A stretch of DNA of 64,000 bases, taken from the NCBI GenBank assembly GCA_963788145.1, contig CAWBFQ010000003.1, forward strand, positions 992,001-1,056,000. The letters are read 5' to 3'. Shown one piece after another: positions 40,479 through 48,972 of the stretch. This DNA comes from UTCFX2 sp963788145 (GTDB lineage: Bacteria; Chloroflexota; Anaerolineae; Anaerolineales; UBA4823). Position 1 is the stretch's first letter. Each line of letters begins with the position of its first letter. A program made the translations under genes and the position numbers. The notes beneath the pieces were generated by a model that had not been told where the DNA came from, searched no databases, and worked only from the letters and a program-made list of their open reading frames with translations.

Positions 40479-41507
40479 ATGAGCGCAACGGAAACCGAAA
40501 TTCGCCATGTACTGGGCTGCCTCCTGCGGCGGCTGCGAGATCGCCGTGCTGAACATCGGCGAGAAAATCCTGGATGTGGACGCCAATTTCGAGGTGGTCT
40601 TCTGGCCGGTGGCGATGGACGCCAAGTATAAAGATGTGGAAGCGATGCCCGACCAATCCATCCTGCTGACGCTGTTCAACGGCGGCATCCGCAACAAAGA
40701 AAACGAGGAAATCGCCCACCTGCTGCGCCGCAAGTCCAAATCCTGGTCGCGTTCGGCTCGTGCGCCTGCGAAGGCTGCATCCCCGGCCTGGCCAACCTGT
40801 CCACGCCGGAGGAGATCTTCAACGCCGCCTACGAAAGCGTCTCCACCGAGAACCCCAACCATATTCGACCGTCTGTATGGTTTCAGCATGCCCGAAGGCG
40901 ATATCAACATCCCCAAGTTCTACCCGATGCTGAAGACGCTCGATCAGGTAGTGGACGTGGATTACTACATGCCCGGCTGCCCGCCCGAATCGCACCAGAT
41001 CGCCGCAGTGATCGACCTGGTGATCCAGGTGCTGCACGGGCAAGCCAGCCTGCCGCCGAAAGGCGCGGTGATCGGAGCTGGCGGCTCCACCGTCTGCGAT
41101 GACTGCCCCCGCCAGCGCAACGTCAAGCCGATCACAGCGTTCAGGCGCATCCAGGACCTGAGCGATCCCGACCCCGACACTCTGCCTGCTGGAACAGGGC
41201 ATCCCCTGCAACGGACCGGCCACCCGCAGCGGCTGCGGCGCGCTGTGCCCGCAAGCCGGCGCCCAGTGCATCGGCTGCTACGGCCCGGCCGAAGGCGTGC
41301 TGGATTACGGCGCACGCCTGATCACCGCTTTCGCCTCGGTGATCGACAGCAACGATCCCGCCGAGATCGAGCGCATCCTGGATGGCATCCCCGACCCCGC
41401 CGGCCAGTTCTACCGCTTCAACCTGGCTGGCTCGCTGCTGCGCGCCGGTAAAGCCGCCTGGACCAACACCTTAAAGACCACGCTTAGGCATCTCGGAGAG
41501 GAAATCA
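40479..41507 (+). CDS. mvhG: [NiFe] hydrogenase small subunit MvhG (frameshifted)
   Basis: About 343 codons, with GAGGAGG 9 nt before the ATG. The small subunit holds the Fe-S relay. Cysteine motifs: YWAASCGGCEIAVLNIG, VAFGSCACEGCIPGLANL, MPGCPPESHQ and, after a frame change, GCGALCPQAGAQCIGCYGP. Indels lie near 40500, 40745, 40855 and 41180. As given, the last frame has no stop and reads straight into the large subunit (LKTTLRHLGEEIMQKITIDP). A ribosome-binding site before ATG 41508 suggests two separate proteins and a lost stop, possibly by an indel near 41470. Confidence 0.88.
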
Positions 41508-42967
41508 TGCAAAAAATCACGATTGACCCCATCACCCGCCTGGAAGGACACGGCAAGATCGAAATCTTCCTGAACGAAGAAGGCGACGTCGCCAACACCT
41601 ACTTCCAGATCCCGGAGCTGCGCGGCTTCGAGCGCTTCTGCGTCGGACGCCCCGTCGAGGAGATGCCGCTGCTCACCAACCGCATCTGCGGCGTGTGCCC
41701 CGAAGCGCATCACATGGCGGCTGCCAAAGCCGCCGATGCGGTGTACCACGTGGATACCCCATCCACTGCCAAGAAGCTGCGCGAGCTGCTCTACTCCGGC
41801 TTCTACTTCACCGATCACACCACCCATTTCTACGCCCTGGCTGGCCCCGATTTCGTCATGGGGCCCGATGCGCCCGTTGCCGAGCGCAATATCCTGGGCG
41901 TGATCCACAAAGTGGGGCTGGAGATCGGCGGAAAAGTGATCCAGGCCCGCAAATACGGCCACACCATCGTCGAGATGATCGGCGGGCGCAAGGTGCACCC
42001 CTGCACCTCCATCCCCGGCGGATTGACCAAAGGCATCACCGAAGAACAGCGCGCCGAGATCGAGAAGATGGGACGCTGGGGCATCGAGTTCGCCCAGTTC
42101 AGCCTGCAGCTCTTCAGCGACATCGTTCTGGGCAACAAGGCTTACCTCGACCTGATCCTGGGCGATATCTACACGCACCAGCACCTACTCCATCGGCTTG
42201 GTGGACGAGAACAACAAGGTCAACTTCTACGATGGCAAGGTCAGCGTGGTCGATCCCGATGGCGAGCGCATCGGTAAGTACGCCCCGAAAGAATACACCG
42301 ACTGGATCGCCGAGCGGGTTGAACCCTGGACTTACCTGAAGTTCCCCTATCTCAAGAAAGTCGGCTGGAAAGGCTTTGTGGACGGCAAGGAATCCGGCGT
42401 CTACTTCTCCACCCCGCTCTCGCGCCTGAACGCATCGGACGGCATGGCTACCCCGCTGGCGCAGGAGCAGTACGAGAAGTTTTACGAAACCCTGGGCGGC
42501 AAACCCGTCCACCAGCGCCTGGCCATCCACTGGGCTCGCCTGATCGAGCTGCTCTACGCCGCCGAGCGCATCGTCGAGCTGGCGACCGACCCCGAGATCA
42601 CCTCGCCGAATTTCCACATGGTCCCCACCGAAACCCCCACCGAGGGCGTCGGCATCGTCGAAGCGCCGCGCGGCCTGCTCACCCATCACTACAAAACCGA
42701 TGAGCGCGGCATCCTGACCGAGGTCAACCTGATCGTCGGCACCACCAACAATTATGCCCCGATCAGCATGTCGATCAAGAAGGCGGCTCAAAACCTGATC
42801 AAGAAAGGTACGATCGTCACCGAGCCATGCTGAACATGGTCGAAATGGCCTTCCGCGCCTATGACCCCTGCTTCGGCTGCGCCACGCATTCGCTTCCCGG
42901 GCAGATGCCGCTGGAGGTCACCATCCGGGATGTGAACGGCGAGCCAATCGAAGTGCTCACCCGCTAG
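41508..42967 (+). CDS. mvhA: [NiFe] hydrogenase large subunit MvhA (frameshifted)
   Basis: The catalytic subunit, about 487 codons. Ni-Fe ligands are the four Cys in NRICGVCPEAHH (N-terminal) and DPCFGCATHS (C-terminal). ITIDPITRLEGHGKIEIF is the usual N-terminus. After the final His about 25 residues follow (SLPGQMPLEVTIRDVNGEP...), the tail removed by a maturation protease, whose gene is next. The motif and tail contain no in-frame TGA, so no selenocysteine. GAGAGGAAATC precedes the ATG. Indels near 42185 and 42825 split the frame. Group 3c-like by its neighbours (inference). Confidence 0.92.
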
Positions 42968-42984
42968 GTCTTCTGCATCTTACG

Positions 42985-43602
42985 GTGAGCGAACATTTTA
43001 TGGATCCATCGGGCGAGTGGAGCGCACAGGCTGGCTGCGGAGAAAATCCGACCACAGCTTTTTCAGAGCCATCCACTCGCCCGGAAACCATCGTCATAGG
43101 ATTGGGCAACCCGATCCTGGGCGATGACGCGGTCGGTTGGCGCCTCGCCGAACAGGTCCAGGAACAGCTTGAAGCGGATCCCACTCAAACCCGTTTTGGC
43201 GCAGCAGCCCTGGAATTTGACTTCCTCTCTTTGGGCGGTCTCAGTCTGATGGAGCGGCTGATCGGGTATCGTTCCGCCTTACTGATCGATTCGATCGTCA
43301 GCGGGTCACACCCACCTGGAACTGTGCTACAATTTGAACTGGACGAGCTGCCAGTTCATCACGTCGGTCATCTGGCTTCCGCCCACGATACATCGCTGCA
43401 GGCAGCCATCCAGATCGGGCGTTCATTGGGCGCGGCGCTGCCGCAGCGGATCGTCGTCCTGGCTATCGAAACCAACCTGGTCTATGATTTCTCGGATCAG
43501 TTATCGCCACAGGTTTCCGCCGCCCTCCCACAGGCATCGCAGCTTGCCATCCAAATCCTGAAATCGTTCGGACCATCAGCGCTCGATCCATTCATTGTCT
43601 GA
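42985..43602 (+). CDS. Hydrogenase maturation protease (M52/HycI family)
   Basis: About 205 residues; the core begins at VIGLGNPILGDDAVGWRLAE, whose Glu-equivalent and Asp bind nickel during cleavage of the large-subunit tail. Then come FDFLSLGGLSLMERLIGY, ALLIDSIVSGSHPPGTV and HHVGHLASAHDTSLQAAIQI with the second metal-binding His/Asp group. The N-terminal 32 residues before the core are unusually long and not conserved in the family, so GTG 42985 or ATG 43000 may not be the true start. It lies 17 bp after mvhA, whose C-terminal tail is its expected substrate. Confidence 0.88.
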   Translation: MSEHFMDPSGEWSAQAGCGENPTTAFSEPSTRPETIVIGLGNPILGDDAVGWRLAEQVQEQLEADPTQTRFGAAALEFDFLSLGGLSLMERLIGYRSALLIDSIVSGSHPPGTVLQFELDELPVHHVGHLASAHDTSLQAAIQIGRSLGAALPQRIVVLAIETNLVYDFSDQLSPQVSAALPQASQLAIQILKSFGPSALDPFIV

Positions 43603-43657
43603 ATTATTAATGAAATAATTCACGAAAAGATTGTAAAATAGATAAGGAGAGTTGGTC

Positions 43658-44128
43658 ATGGTCTCACCCGAACTTTTGCGCCGTTTTCCCTTTTTCGCCT
43701 ATTTTTCAGAAGATCAGCTCACGCAGATCGCCTTGATCTCGGATGAAATTGACCTCCCGAAAGACACCGTGATCTTCGAGGAACGGCAGCCAGCCAACCG
43801 GATTTTCTTTTTACTGGAAGGAGGCGTCGATCTCTATTTCAAATCCGAAGAAGAATACCACCCCAAAGCCAGCAAAGAGTTCTCCGCCGGAGAAATCAAC
43901 CCGGGTGAGCTTTTCGGGGTCAGCGCGCTGGTCGAGCCATATGTGCTCGGCGCGTCTGCGCGCATCTCGCAATCCGCCAAACTCATCCAAATCGACGCTG
44001 TCGAACTGCGCAAATTGATGGATGCCGATGCTACCTTTGGCTATCTCGCCATGAAACAGACGACCAAAGTCATGAGCGATCGCCTGGCATCCACGCGCGT
44101 CCAGCTCGCGGCAGCCTGGGCACAATGA
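43658..44128 (+). CDS. Cyclic-nucleotide-binding domain protein without DNA-binding domain
   Basis: A 156-residue single CNBD protein. RBS AAGGAGAG lies 6 nt before ATG 43658, and TAAAAT at 43634-43639 may be its own -10. The fold is visible as LLRRFPFFAYFSEDQLTQIA, DEIDLPKDTVIFEERQPAN, IFFLLEGGVDLYFK, and the phosphate-binding cassette region GEINPGELFGVSALVEPYVL, ending with helices. The usual Arg of the cAMP cassette is not obvious, so the ligand is uncertain. There is no HTH, hence not a CRP-type activator. It lies 33 bp before a GNAT gene. Confidence 0.8.
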   Translation: MVSPELLRRFPFFAYFSEDQLTQIALISDEIDLPKDTVIFEERQPANRIFFLLEGGVDLYFKSEEEYHPKASKEFSAGEINPGELFGVSALVEPYVLGASARISQSAKLIQIDAVELRKLMDADATFGYLAMKQTTKVMSDRLASTRVQLAAAWAQ

Positions 44129-44161
44129 ACAATCTATCGCACCCAACTTTAGGGGATACCG

Positions 44162-44728
44162 ATGGTCATCAAAGAAGATTTGATATTCCGTCAGGTTCTA
44201 ACCTTACGTGATGGCGCGCGTGTGCTGCTGCGCCCCCTGGTACCACAGGACAGACAATCTCTGCTCGATTTTTTCCTGCCGATAGCTATCGAAGACCGCC
44301 GCTTTATGCGCCATAACATCAACGACCCCGAGCTCATTTCGTCCTGGGCTGAAGAGGTCGATTACGACAAGGTGTTTCCGCTTATCGCGCTGGTTGGAGA
44401 GCGCATTGTCGGCATTTCCACCCTTCACTTTCACGAAGGACCTGCCCGCCATCGAGCCGAGATCCGCATTTTCCTGGCTAAGGATTTCAAGCGGCGCGGC
44501 CTTGGCAGCAAATTTATTCAAGCCCTGATTGACCTGGCAAAAAAGCGCAGCATCCATCTGCTCGAGGTCCAGATCGTCAGCGATCACTCCGAAGTGATCA
44601 AGGCTTTCCACAAAATGGGCTTTGAGCAAGTCTGCCTGTTTGAGGATTATTTTATGCTGCCAGACGGCGAATTGCGGGACGTGGTTTACCTGTCCTTACG
44701 GTTGCATAAGGTCGAAGACGATTTTTAA
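44162..44728 (+). CDS. GNAT-family N-acetyltransferase
   Basis: A 188-residue acetyltransferase. AGGGGATACC precedes the ATG. LRDGARVLLRPLVPQDRQSL is the N-terminal strand pair. The acetyl-CoA motif A is RIFLAKDFKRRGLGSKFI, followed by the motif B helix VSDHSEVIKAFHKMGFEQV. This start (DGARVLLRPL) is common in protein-lysine acetyltransferases of the Pat type. A CNBD gene lies immediately upstream. In mycobacterial Pat the two domains are fused and cAMP controls acetylation, so a two-protein version is conceivable here (inference). Confidence 0.85.
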   Translation: MVIKEDLIFRQVLTLRDGARVLLRPLVPQDRQSLLDFFLPIAIEDRRFMRHNINDPELISSWAEEVDYDKVFPLIALVGERIVGISTLHFHEGPARHRAEIRIFLAKDFKRRGLGSKFIQALIDLAKKRSIHLLEVQIVSDHSEVIKAFHKMGFEQVCLFEDYFMLPDGELRDVVYLSLRLHKVEDDF

Positions 44729-44734
44729 TCGAGG

Positions 44735-45400
44735 TTATGCCATAAATAATTTCAGGCTGCGGAAGCAGTCGGCGCTTAATTTGTGACCGACATTGTGTTC
44801 GCAGTAAGCAAGTTGCGCCCCGGCCTGGATCAAGAGCGCATTGCCTTCGCGCGCTCTTTCCACCGGCACCAGATGGTCTTGGGCGCCATGAGCGATGAAG
44901 ATCGGCATGCCCTGTAAGCGCCCCGGGGCGGTTACAGCTTCCACTCCATCCGGGACAAAACCCGAAAGCCCGCCCACCCGCTCGACCCGGTCGGGCTGGG
45001 TCAGCGCCAGGCTGTAAGCCAGCGCCGCCCCCTGGCTGAAGCCGACGATGCGCACCTGATCCAGATCGGCGCGCACAAACAGTTCGTTTCTCAGTAAAAG
45101 CCAGATGCGTTCCATCGCCGGGTTGAATGCCTGCAATTGCGGCCACAAGCGCACATCCTTGGGATACCAGCCAAACCCGCCAAACGGGCTTTCGTAAATC
45201 CCCCTTGGCGCAACCAGAATCGCTTGCTGCGGCAGCCTATCGGCGAAGACCCACATCGAGTTTTCATCCCCCGTCCAGCCGTGCAGCAGCAAGATCAGCG
45301 GGAGCGCGTCGCCTACCGCGGGCAGGCGATATTTCACGCTCAGCCCGGCCATCTCAGCGGAAAGGATTTCCGGCTTCACGGGCTGTCCTTTAGCCGCCAT
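44735..45400 (-). CDS. Carboxylesterase/phospholipase-like alpha/beta hydrolase
   Basis: A 221-residue serine hydrolase of the PF02230 type. LPLILLLHGWTGDENSMWVF provides the oxyanion hole, VRIVGFSQGAALAYSLAL the nucleophile Ser, PIFIAHGAQDHLVPVE the Asp, and CEHNVGHKLSADCFR the His. The frame is intact. The gene converges on the GNAT gene with 6 bp between stops and its start overlaps the end of the small membrane-protein gene, suggesting coupling. It may act on short acyl esters; the natural substrate is not visible. Confidence 0.87.
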   Translation of the reverse strand: MAAKGQPVKPEILSAEMAGLSVKYRLPAVGDALPLILLLHGWTGDENSMWVFADRLPQQAILVAPRGIYESPFGGFGWYPKDVRLWPQLQAFNPAMERIWLLLRNELFVRADLDQVRIVGFSQGAALAYSLALTQPDRVERVGGLSGFVPDGVEAVTAPGRLQGMPIFIAHGAQDHLVPVERAREGNALLIQAGAQLAYCEHNVGHKLSADCFRSLKLFMA

Positions 45401-45617
45401 CCGCCTTCTTTGCCGCCCAGCCCATCAGCGCCAATACCAGCCAGACCAACCCGGCCGGGACCAGCGCCAATCCAACGCACACCAGCCCCAAAATTGCCGC
45501 TTCCCGCCCGTAGATGAGATAGATCGAGCCAATCCCGACAAATACCAGCAGGATGAAGAAGCCCAGCAGCAATTGGACGTTGGTCTGGCGGGCGTATTTG
45601 CGCAGGTCTTTGGTCAT
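45390..45617 (-). CDS. Small two-helix membrane protein
   Basis: A 75-residue protein from ATG 45617. Two transmembrane helices (LLLGFFILLVFVGIGSIYLI and GLVCVGLALVPAGLVWLVLA) are joined by a short loop, and both ends are basic. On this strand TACAAT (45629-45624) ends 6 nt before the ATG and no RBS is present, so a leaderless mRNA is likely. The stop overlaps the start of the esterase gene. Function unknown. Confidence 0.65.
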   Translation of the reverse strand: MTKDLRKYARQTNVQLLLGFFILLVFVGIGSIYLIYGREAAILGLVCVGLALVPAGLVWLVLALMGWAAKKADGG

Positions 45618-45623
45618 GCGGGT

Positions 45624-45629
45624 ATTGTA
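45624..45629 (-). promoter_or_regulatory. -10 box giving a leaderless start
   Basis: On the minus strand TACAAT ends 6 nt before ATG 45617. Confidence 0.5.
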
Positions 45630-45639
45630 GCATGGTTTG

Positions 45640-45735
45640 GGCGTCGAAGAACCATCCACGAATAAAGCCACGAATACGCGAATGGATGGCGGATATTCGA
45701 GTTGTCGGGCACGCGGCGCGCCCTGCCGAGTGCCT
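45640..45735. repeat. Dispersed CCATCCACGAATA repeat copy
   Basis: AACCATCCACGAATAAAG then CACGAATACGCGAATGG, followed by GGCGGATATTCGAG. The same order is seen at 29.5 and 46.5 kb. Confidence 0.6.
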
Positions 45736-45737
45736 TT

Positions 45738-46046
45738 TTACACAGCCGCCGAATACGGTCTAATCGACTCTAAAATGTTGCTTTCGTCTTGTTGAGCAAA
45801 ATACAAATCCCAACGCAACTGTAAATTCATCCAAAAATCAGCCGACATATTGAAAAACTTCGCCAAACGCAAAGCCGTGCTGGGCGTGATGCCCCTGCGT
45901 CCGTTGACGATCTCATTGACACGCTGGTAAGGCACACGAATATTGTCGGCCAATTCCTTTTGGGTAATTTCCATAGGATTAAGAAACTCTTCCAAAAGCA
46001 TTTCGCCAGGGTGTGTAGGCGGGCGGTGAGAGGGAACTCGAACCAT
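45738..46046 (-). CDS. higA: HigA-family antitoxin
   Basis: A 102-residue HTH_XRE antitoxin with the typical HigA opening HPGEMLLEEFLNPMEITQKE and the helix-turn-helix LADNIRVPYQRVNEIVNGRR, then GITPSTALRLAKFFNMSADF and the family-typical WMNLQLRWDLYFA. It is second in the operon, 12 bp after the toxin gene, the usual order for HigBA. It neutralises HigB and should repress the operon. The frame is intact. GGAGATAAAAATG overlaps the spacer. Confidence 0.92.
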   Translation of the reverse strand: MVRVPSHRPPTHPGEMLLEEFLNPMEITQKELADNIRVPYQRVNEIVNGRRGITPSTALRLAKFFNMSADFWMNLQLRWDLYFAQQDESNILESIRPYSAAV

Positions 46047-46058
46047 TTTTATCTCCTG

Positions 46059-46355
46059 CTATTCGTGATAATCTACAATCTCAACCTGGTCAGGTCCCTT
46101 TTCTGTCCAGAGAAAACAAATTCGATACTGGTCATTGATCCGAATACACCTTTGACCTTTTCGATCACCTGACAATACTTCAAGCCGATTATTCGGTGGG
46201 ATTCTCAATTCGGCTAACGCAGAAACAGAATCGAGTTGGTCTAGTTTTCGGGCAGCGATTTTCCAAATGTGATTGGGGCAGATACTTCTCGCCGCTTTGC
46301 TATTTTCGCCGTTGAAAATATCTTCCGTGCCTGCGTTTTTGAAGGATTGAATCAT
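46059..46355 (-). CDS. higB: HigB-family toxin (RelE-like mRNA interferase)
   Basis: A 98-residue RelE-fold toxin. MIQSFKNAGTEDIFNGENSK, then IWKIAARKLDQLDSVSAL, LEVLSGDRKGQRCIRINDQY and RICFLWTEKGPDQVEIVDYH, the canonical HigB pattern including the Arg/Tyr and final DYH residues used in ribosome-dependent mRNA cleavage. I start at ATG 46355; ATG 46361 is in frame as well. It is encoded just upstream of higA. AT content is higher than in neighbouring genes, in line with a mobile TA module. Confidence 0.92.
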   Translation of the reverse strand: MIQSFKNAGTEDIFNGENSKAARSICPNHIWKIAARKLDQLDSVSALAELRIPPNNRLEVLSGDRKGQRCIRINDQYRICFLWTEKGPDQVEIVDYHE

Positions 46356-46676
46356 AGCCACATGATAGCACGGAAGGCATGCTATTTCAAGCCCCGAAAA
46401 TTTTGCGCGGGGCGTGCCCTGCTGGCCGAGGGTCGGCAGACCCTCGGCCCTTGATCCGCCGGGTTTTGGGCATACTCAAATTGGGTATCAAAGAACCATC
46501 CACGAAAATGCACGAATACTCGAATGGCGGGCGAGCATTCGTGTTTTTATTCGTGAACCATTCGGGGACAGTTCCCACCTGATTAATCCCTTGACATTTC
46601 CTCCATTCCCCCTTAAAATGCGTCGGTTGCTTAACCATTAATATCCTTAACTATTCGGACCAAAAGCGTGATAAAT
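46356..46676. repeat. Spacer with repeat copy and promoter of marR copy 2
   Basis: No gene is seen. AAGAACCATCCACGAAAAT, then ACGAATACTCGAATGGCGGG and GTGAACCATTCGGGGACAG form one copy of the dispersed family at about 46492-46573. The divergent higBA start lies to the left; the marR promoter (46591-46619) follows on the right. Confidence 0.6.
46591..46656 (+). promoter_or_regulatory. Promoter and possible operator of marR copy 2
   Basis: TTGACA (46591-46596), a 17-bp spacer and TAAAAT (46614-46619). TTAACTATTC at 46647-46656 is identical to the 10-mer at 2759-2768 before the first marR gene. A TTAAC at 46631 lies 16 bp upstream of the one in the 10-mer. Confidence 0.65.
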
Positions 46677-47141
46677 ATGACTGCATCCGAAACCAATCCC
46701 GCCATCGAGCAGGCTCTCGACAGCTTCTGGGAGACCATCCCCCCGCTGTGGAGGCGCCTGCACGAGCAAATCCACCACACCGCCGCCGCCCAGTTCGATA
46801 TCTCGGTCGAGCAGTTTCACGTGCTGCGCCACATCCGCCTCGGTCAGACCTCGGTCAGCGAATTGGCTGAAGCCAAGCGCACCAGCCGCCCGGCTGTCAG
46901 CCAGATTGTGGATGTGCTGGTCCATAAAGGCCTGGTCGCCCGCCTGCCCAACCCCGAAGACCGCCGCATCGTCCGGCTGGAATTGACCGCCGCCGGCAGC
47001 GAACTGATCCAGCAAATCATCCAGACCACCCGCTTCTGGATGCGCCAGCCGCTCGAGGCGCTCTCCCCGGCTGAATTGGGCGCGCTGCAGCGTGCGTTCG
47101 ATATCCTGAACAAGGCCTTCAACCTGGCGGAGAGACATTGA
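46677..47141 (+). CDS. MarR-family transcriptional regulator
   Basis: About 154 residues and intact. The core is FDISVEQFHVLRHIRLGQ, VSELAEAKRTSRPAVSQIVD, VLVHKGLVARLPNPEDRRIV and RLELTAAGSELIQQII, a standard MarR winged helix. GTG 46668 is an alternative start; neither has a strong RBS. The stop lies 7 bp before two ABC exporter genes, so one operon is likely. The layout duplicates that at 2.7-7.5 kb, and both carry the same 10-mer after the promoter. Confidence 0.9.
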   Translation: MTASETNPAIEQALDSFWETIPPLWRRLHEQIHHTAAAQFDISVEQFHVLRHIRLGQTSVSELAEAKRTSRPAVSQIVDVLVHKGLVARLPNPEDRRIVRLELTAAGSELIQQIIQTTRFWMRQPLEALSPAELGALQRAFDILNKAFNLAERH

Positions 47142-47148
47142 TCCCACT

Positions 47149-48972
47149 ATGAAAGCCATCCTGATCCTTTATCGTCATCTAAAACCCTATTGGAAATCCA
47201 GCCTGCTGGCGCTGGTCACGCTGACCGCAGTCGTCATGATGGACCTGTCCATCCCGCGCCTGGTCCAGCGCATCATCGACCAGGGAATCGGCGGGCAAAA
47301 TATGAGCGTGGTTCTCCAAACCGCCGGGTTGATGTTCCTTTTCACCATCCTGAGCACCGGGCTTGCGGTCGCGAATAATGTGCTCTCGGTGCGGGTGGGT
47401 GAATCCGTCGCGCGCGACCTGCGCGAAGAACTCTTCCTGAAGATTCAATCCTTCTCCTATGGCAACCTGGATCGGTTGAACACCGGCGTTCTAATGATCC
47501 GATTGAGCAGCGACACCACCATCTACCAGCGCCTTGTGCAGGTCTCCCTGCGCATCGGGACGCGCGCCCCGCTCTTGATGATCGGCAGCCTGGTGTTGAT
47601 GTTCAATACCGACACGCGCCTGGCGTTGAGCATGATGCCGATTTTAGTCCTGACCAGCCTTGTGATGGTCGTCTTTGTCGCCAAGATGGAGCCGATCTTC
47701 CGCTCTGTCCAACAAAGGCTCGACCAGCTCAACAATGTGCTCCAAGAAAACATCGCCGGGGCGCGCCTGGTGAAAGCATTCGTGCGCCAGGATCACGAGA
47801 ATGAGCGTTTCGGCAAGGTCAACCTCTCCCTGACCGAGCGCAACGTCCAGGTGATGCGCTTCATGTCCAGCCTATCGCCCGCGCTGACCGTGTTCATCAA
47901 CATCGGGATGGTGGCGGTGATCTGGGCCGGCGGTCTTCAATCGATCCGCGGCGAACTGACCATCGGGCAAATCGTCGCCTTCACCAACTACCTGCTCACA
48001 ACCATGGGCCCTTTGATGTTCATGGTGATGTTCTCGAACCTGCTTGCAGCCGGGTCGGCCTCTGCTGAGCGCATCCTCGAAGTGCTGAATACCGAACCGG
48101 AAGTGGTCGAAACCAGCGCTCCGCTCCCGCTTCCCATCCGCCAGGGCTGGCAGGTGATTTTTGAAAATGTCTCTTTCCACTACAACGGCTGGCAAGACGC
48201 ATCCGTTCTGGAGGCGATAAACCTCACGGCTGGCCCCAATGAGACCATCGCCTTTTTGGGAGCCACCGGATCGGGTAAGACCACCCTGGTCAACCTGATC
48301 CCACGCTTTTACGACCCCACCGGCGGACGGGTGCTGCTGAACGGGGTGGATATCCGCCGCTTGCGCCAGGAAGACCTGCTGACCCAGATCGGGATCACCC
48401 CGCAGGAGACGGTCTTATTCTCCGGGACGGTAGCCGATAATATCCGCTATGGCATGCCCGCCGCCCCGGTCGAGGCAGTGGTCGCGGCGGCCAAAGTGGC
48501 CCAGGCGCACGATTTTATCGAAAAGCTGCCTGAGGGCTACCAGACCCATGTCGAGGAGCGCGGCGTCAACCTTTCCGGCGGGCAGAAACAGCGCATCGCC
48601 ATCGCCAGGGCAATTATCACCCGCCCCGGCATCCTGATCATGGATGACAGCACCAGCTCGGTCGATGTGGAGACCGAAACCCGCATTCAAAACGGTCTGA
48701 AAGAATGGATGCAAGCCGATCCGAATGCGCCAGCCACCATTTTCATTGTCGCCCAGCGCATCAGCACCGTGCTCAATGCGGACAAAATCGTGGTCCTGGA
48801 TAATGGGCGGATTGCTGCGGTGGGCAACCACGCCGACCTGATCCAATCCAGCCCGATCTACCAGGAGATCTACGCATCGCAGCTTGGGGCTGGTCTTCCA
48901 GCCGAAATCGGGCAGGACGAGCCTGCGCTGAGCGCAAACCAGTCTGTCGTCCGGACAGGAGGGCCTAACTGA
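47149..48972 (+). CDS. Heterodimeric ABC exporter, degenerate-site subunit
   Basis: A 607-residue intact half-transporter. Six TM helices lie in residues 1-310 (first LLALVTLTAVVMMDLSI). The ATPase has Walker A GATGSGKTT, NLSGGQKQR, Walker B ILIMDDSTSSVD with Asp replacing the catalytic Glu, and FIVAQRIST with Gln replacing the H-loop His. These changes match the non-catalytic chain of heterodimeric exporters. Compared with its paralogue at 3308-5557 it lacks the long external insert between TM1 and TM2. The stop overlaps the next ATG. It is probably a multidrug or lipid exporter under MarR control (inference). Confidence 0.93.
   Translation: MKAILILYRHLKPYWKSSLLALVTLTAVVMMDLSIPRLVQRIIDQGIGGQNMSVVLQTAGLMFLFTILSTGLAVANNVLSVRVGESVARDLREELFLKIQSFSYGNLDRLNTGVLMIRLSSDTTIYQRLVQVSLRIGTRAPLLMIGSLVLMFNTDTRLALSMMPILVLTSLVMVVFVAKMEPIFRSVQQRLDQLNNVLQENIAGARLVKAFVRQDHENERFGKVNLSLTERNVQVMRFMSSLSPALTVFINIGMVAVIWAGGLQSIRGELTIGQIVAFTNYLLTTMGPLMFMVMFSNLLAAGSASAERILEVLNTEPEVVETSAPLPLPIRQGWQVIFENVSFHYNGWQDASVLEAINLTAGPNETIAFLGATGSGKTTLVNLIPRFYDPTGGRVLLNGVDIRRLRQEDLLTQIGITPQETVLFSGTVADNIRYGMPAAPVEAVVAAAKVAQAHDFIEKLPEGYQTHVEERGVNLSGGQKQRIAIARAIITRPGILIMDDSTSSVDVETETRIQNGLKEWMQADPNAPATIFIVAQRISTVLNADKIVVLDNGRIAAVGNHADLIQSSPIYQEIYASQLGAGLPAEIGQDEPALSANQSVVRTGGPN

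Noticed and set aside
42840..42967. Selenocysteine in the hydrogenase large subunit
   Set aside because: The C-terminal motif reads DPCFGCATH with ordinary Cys codons and there is no in-frame TGA.
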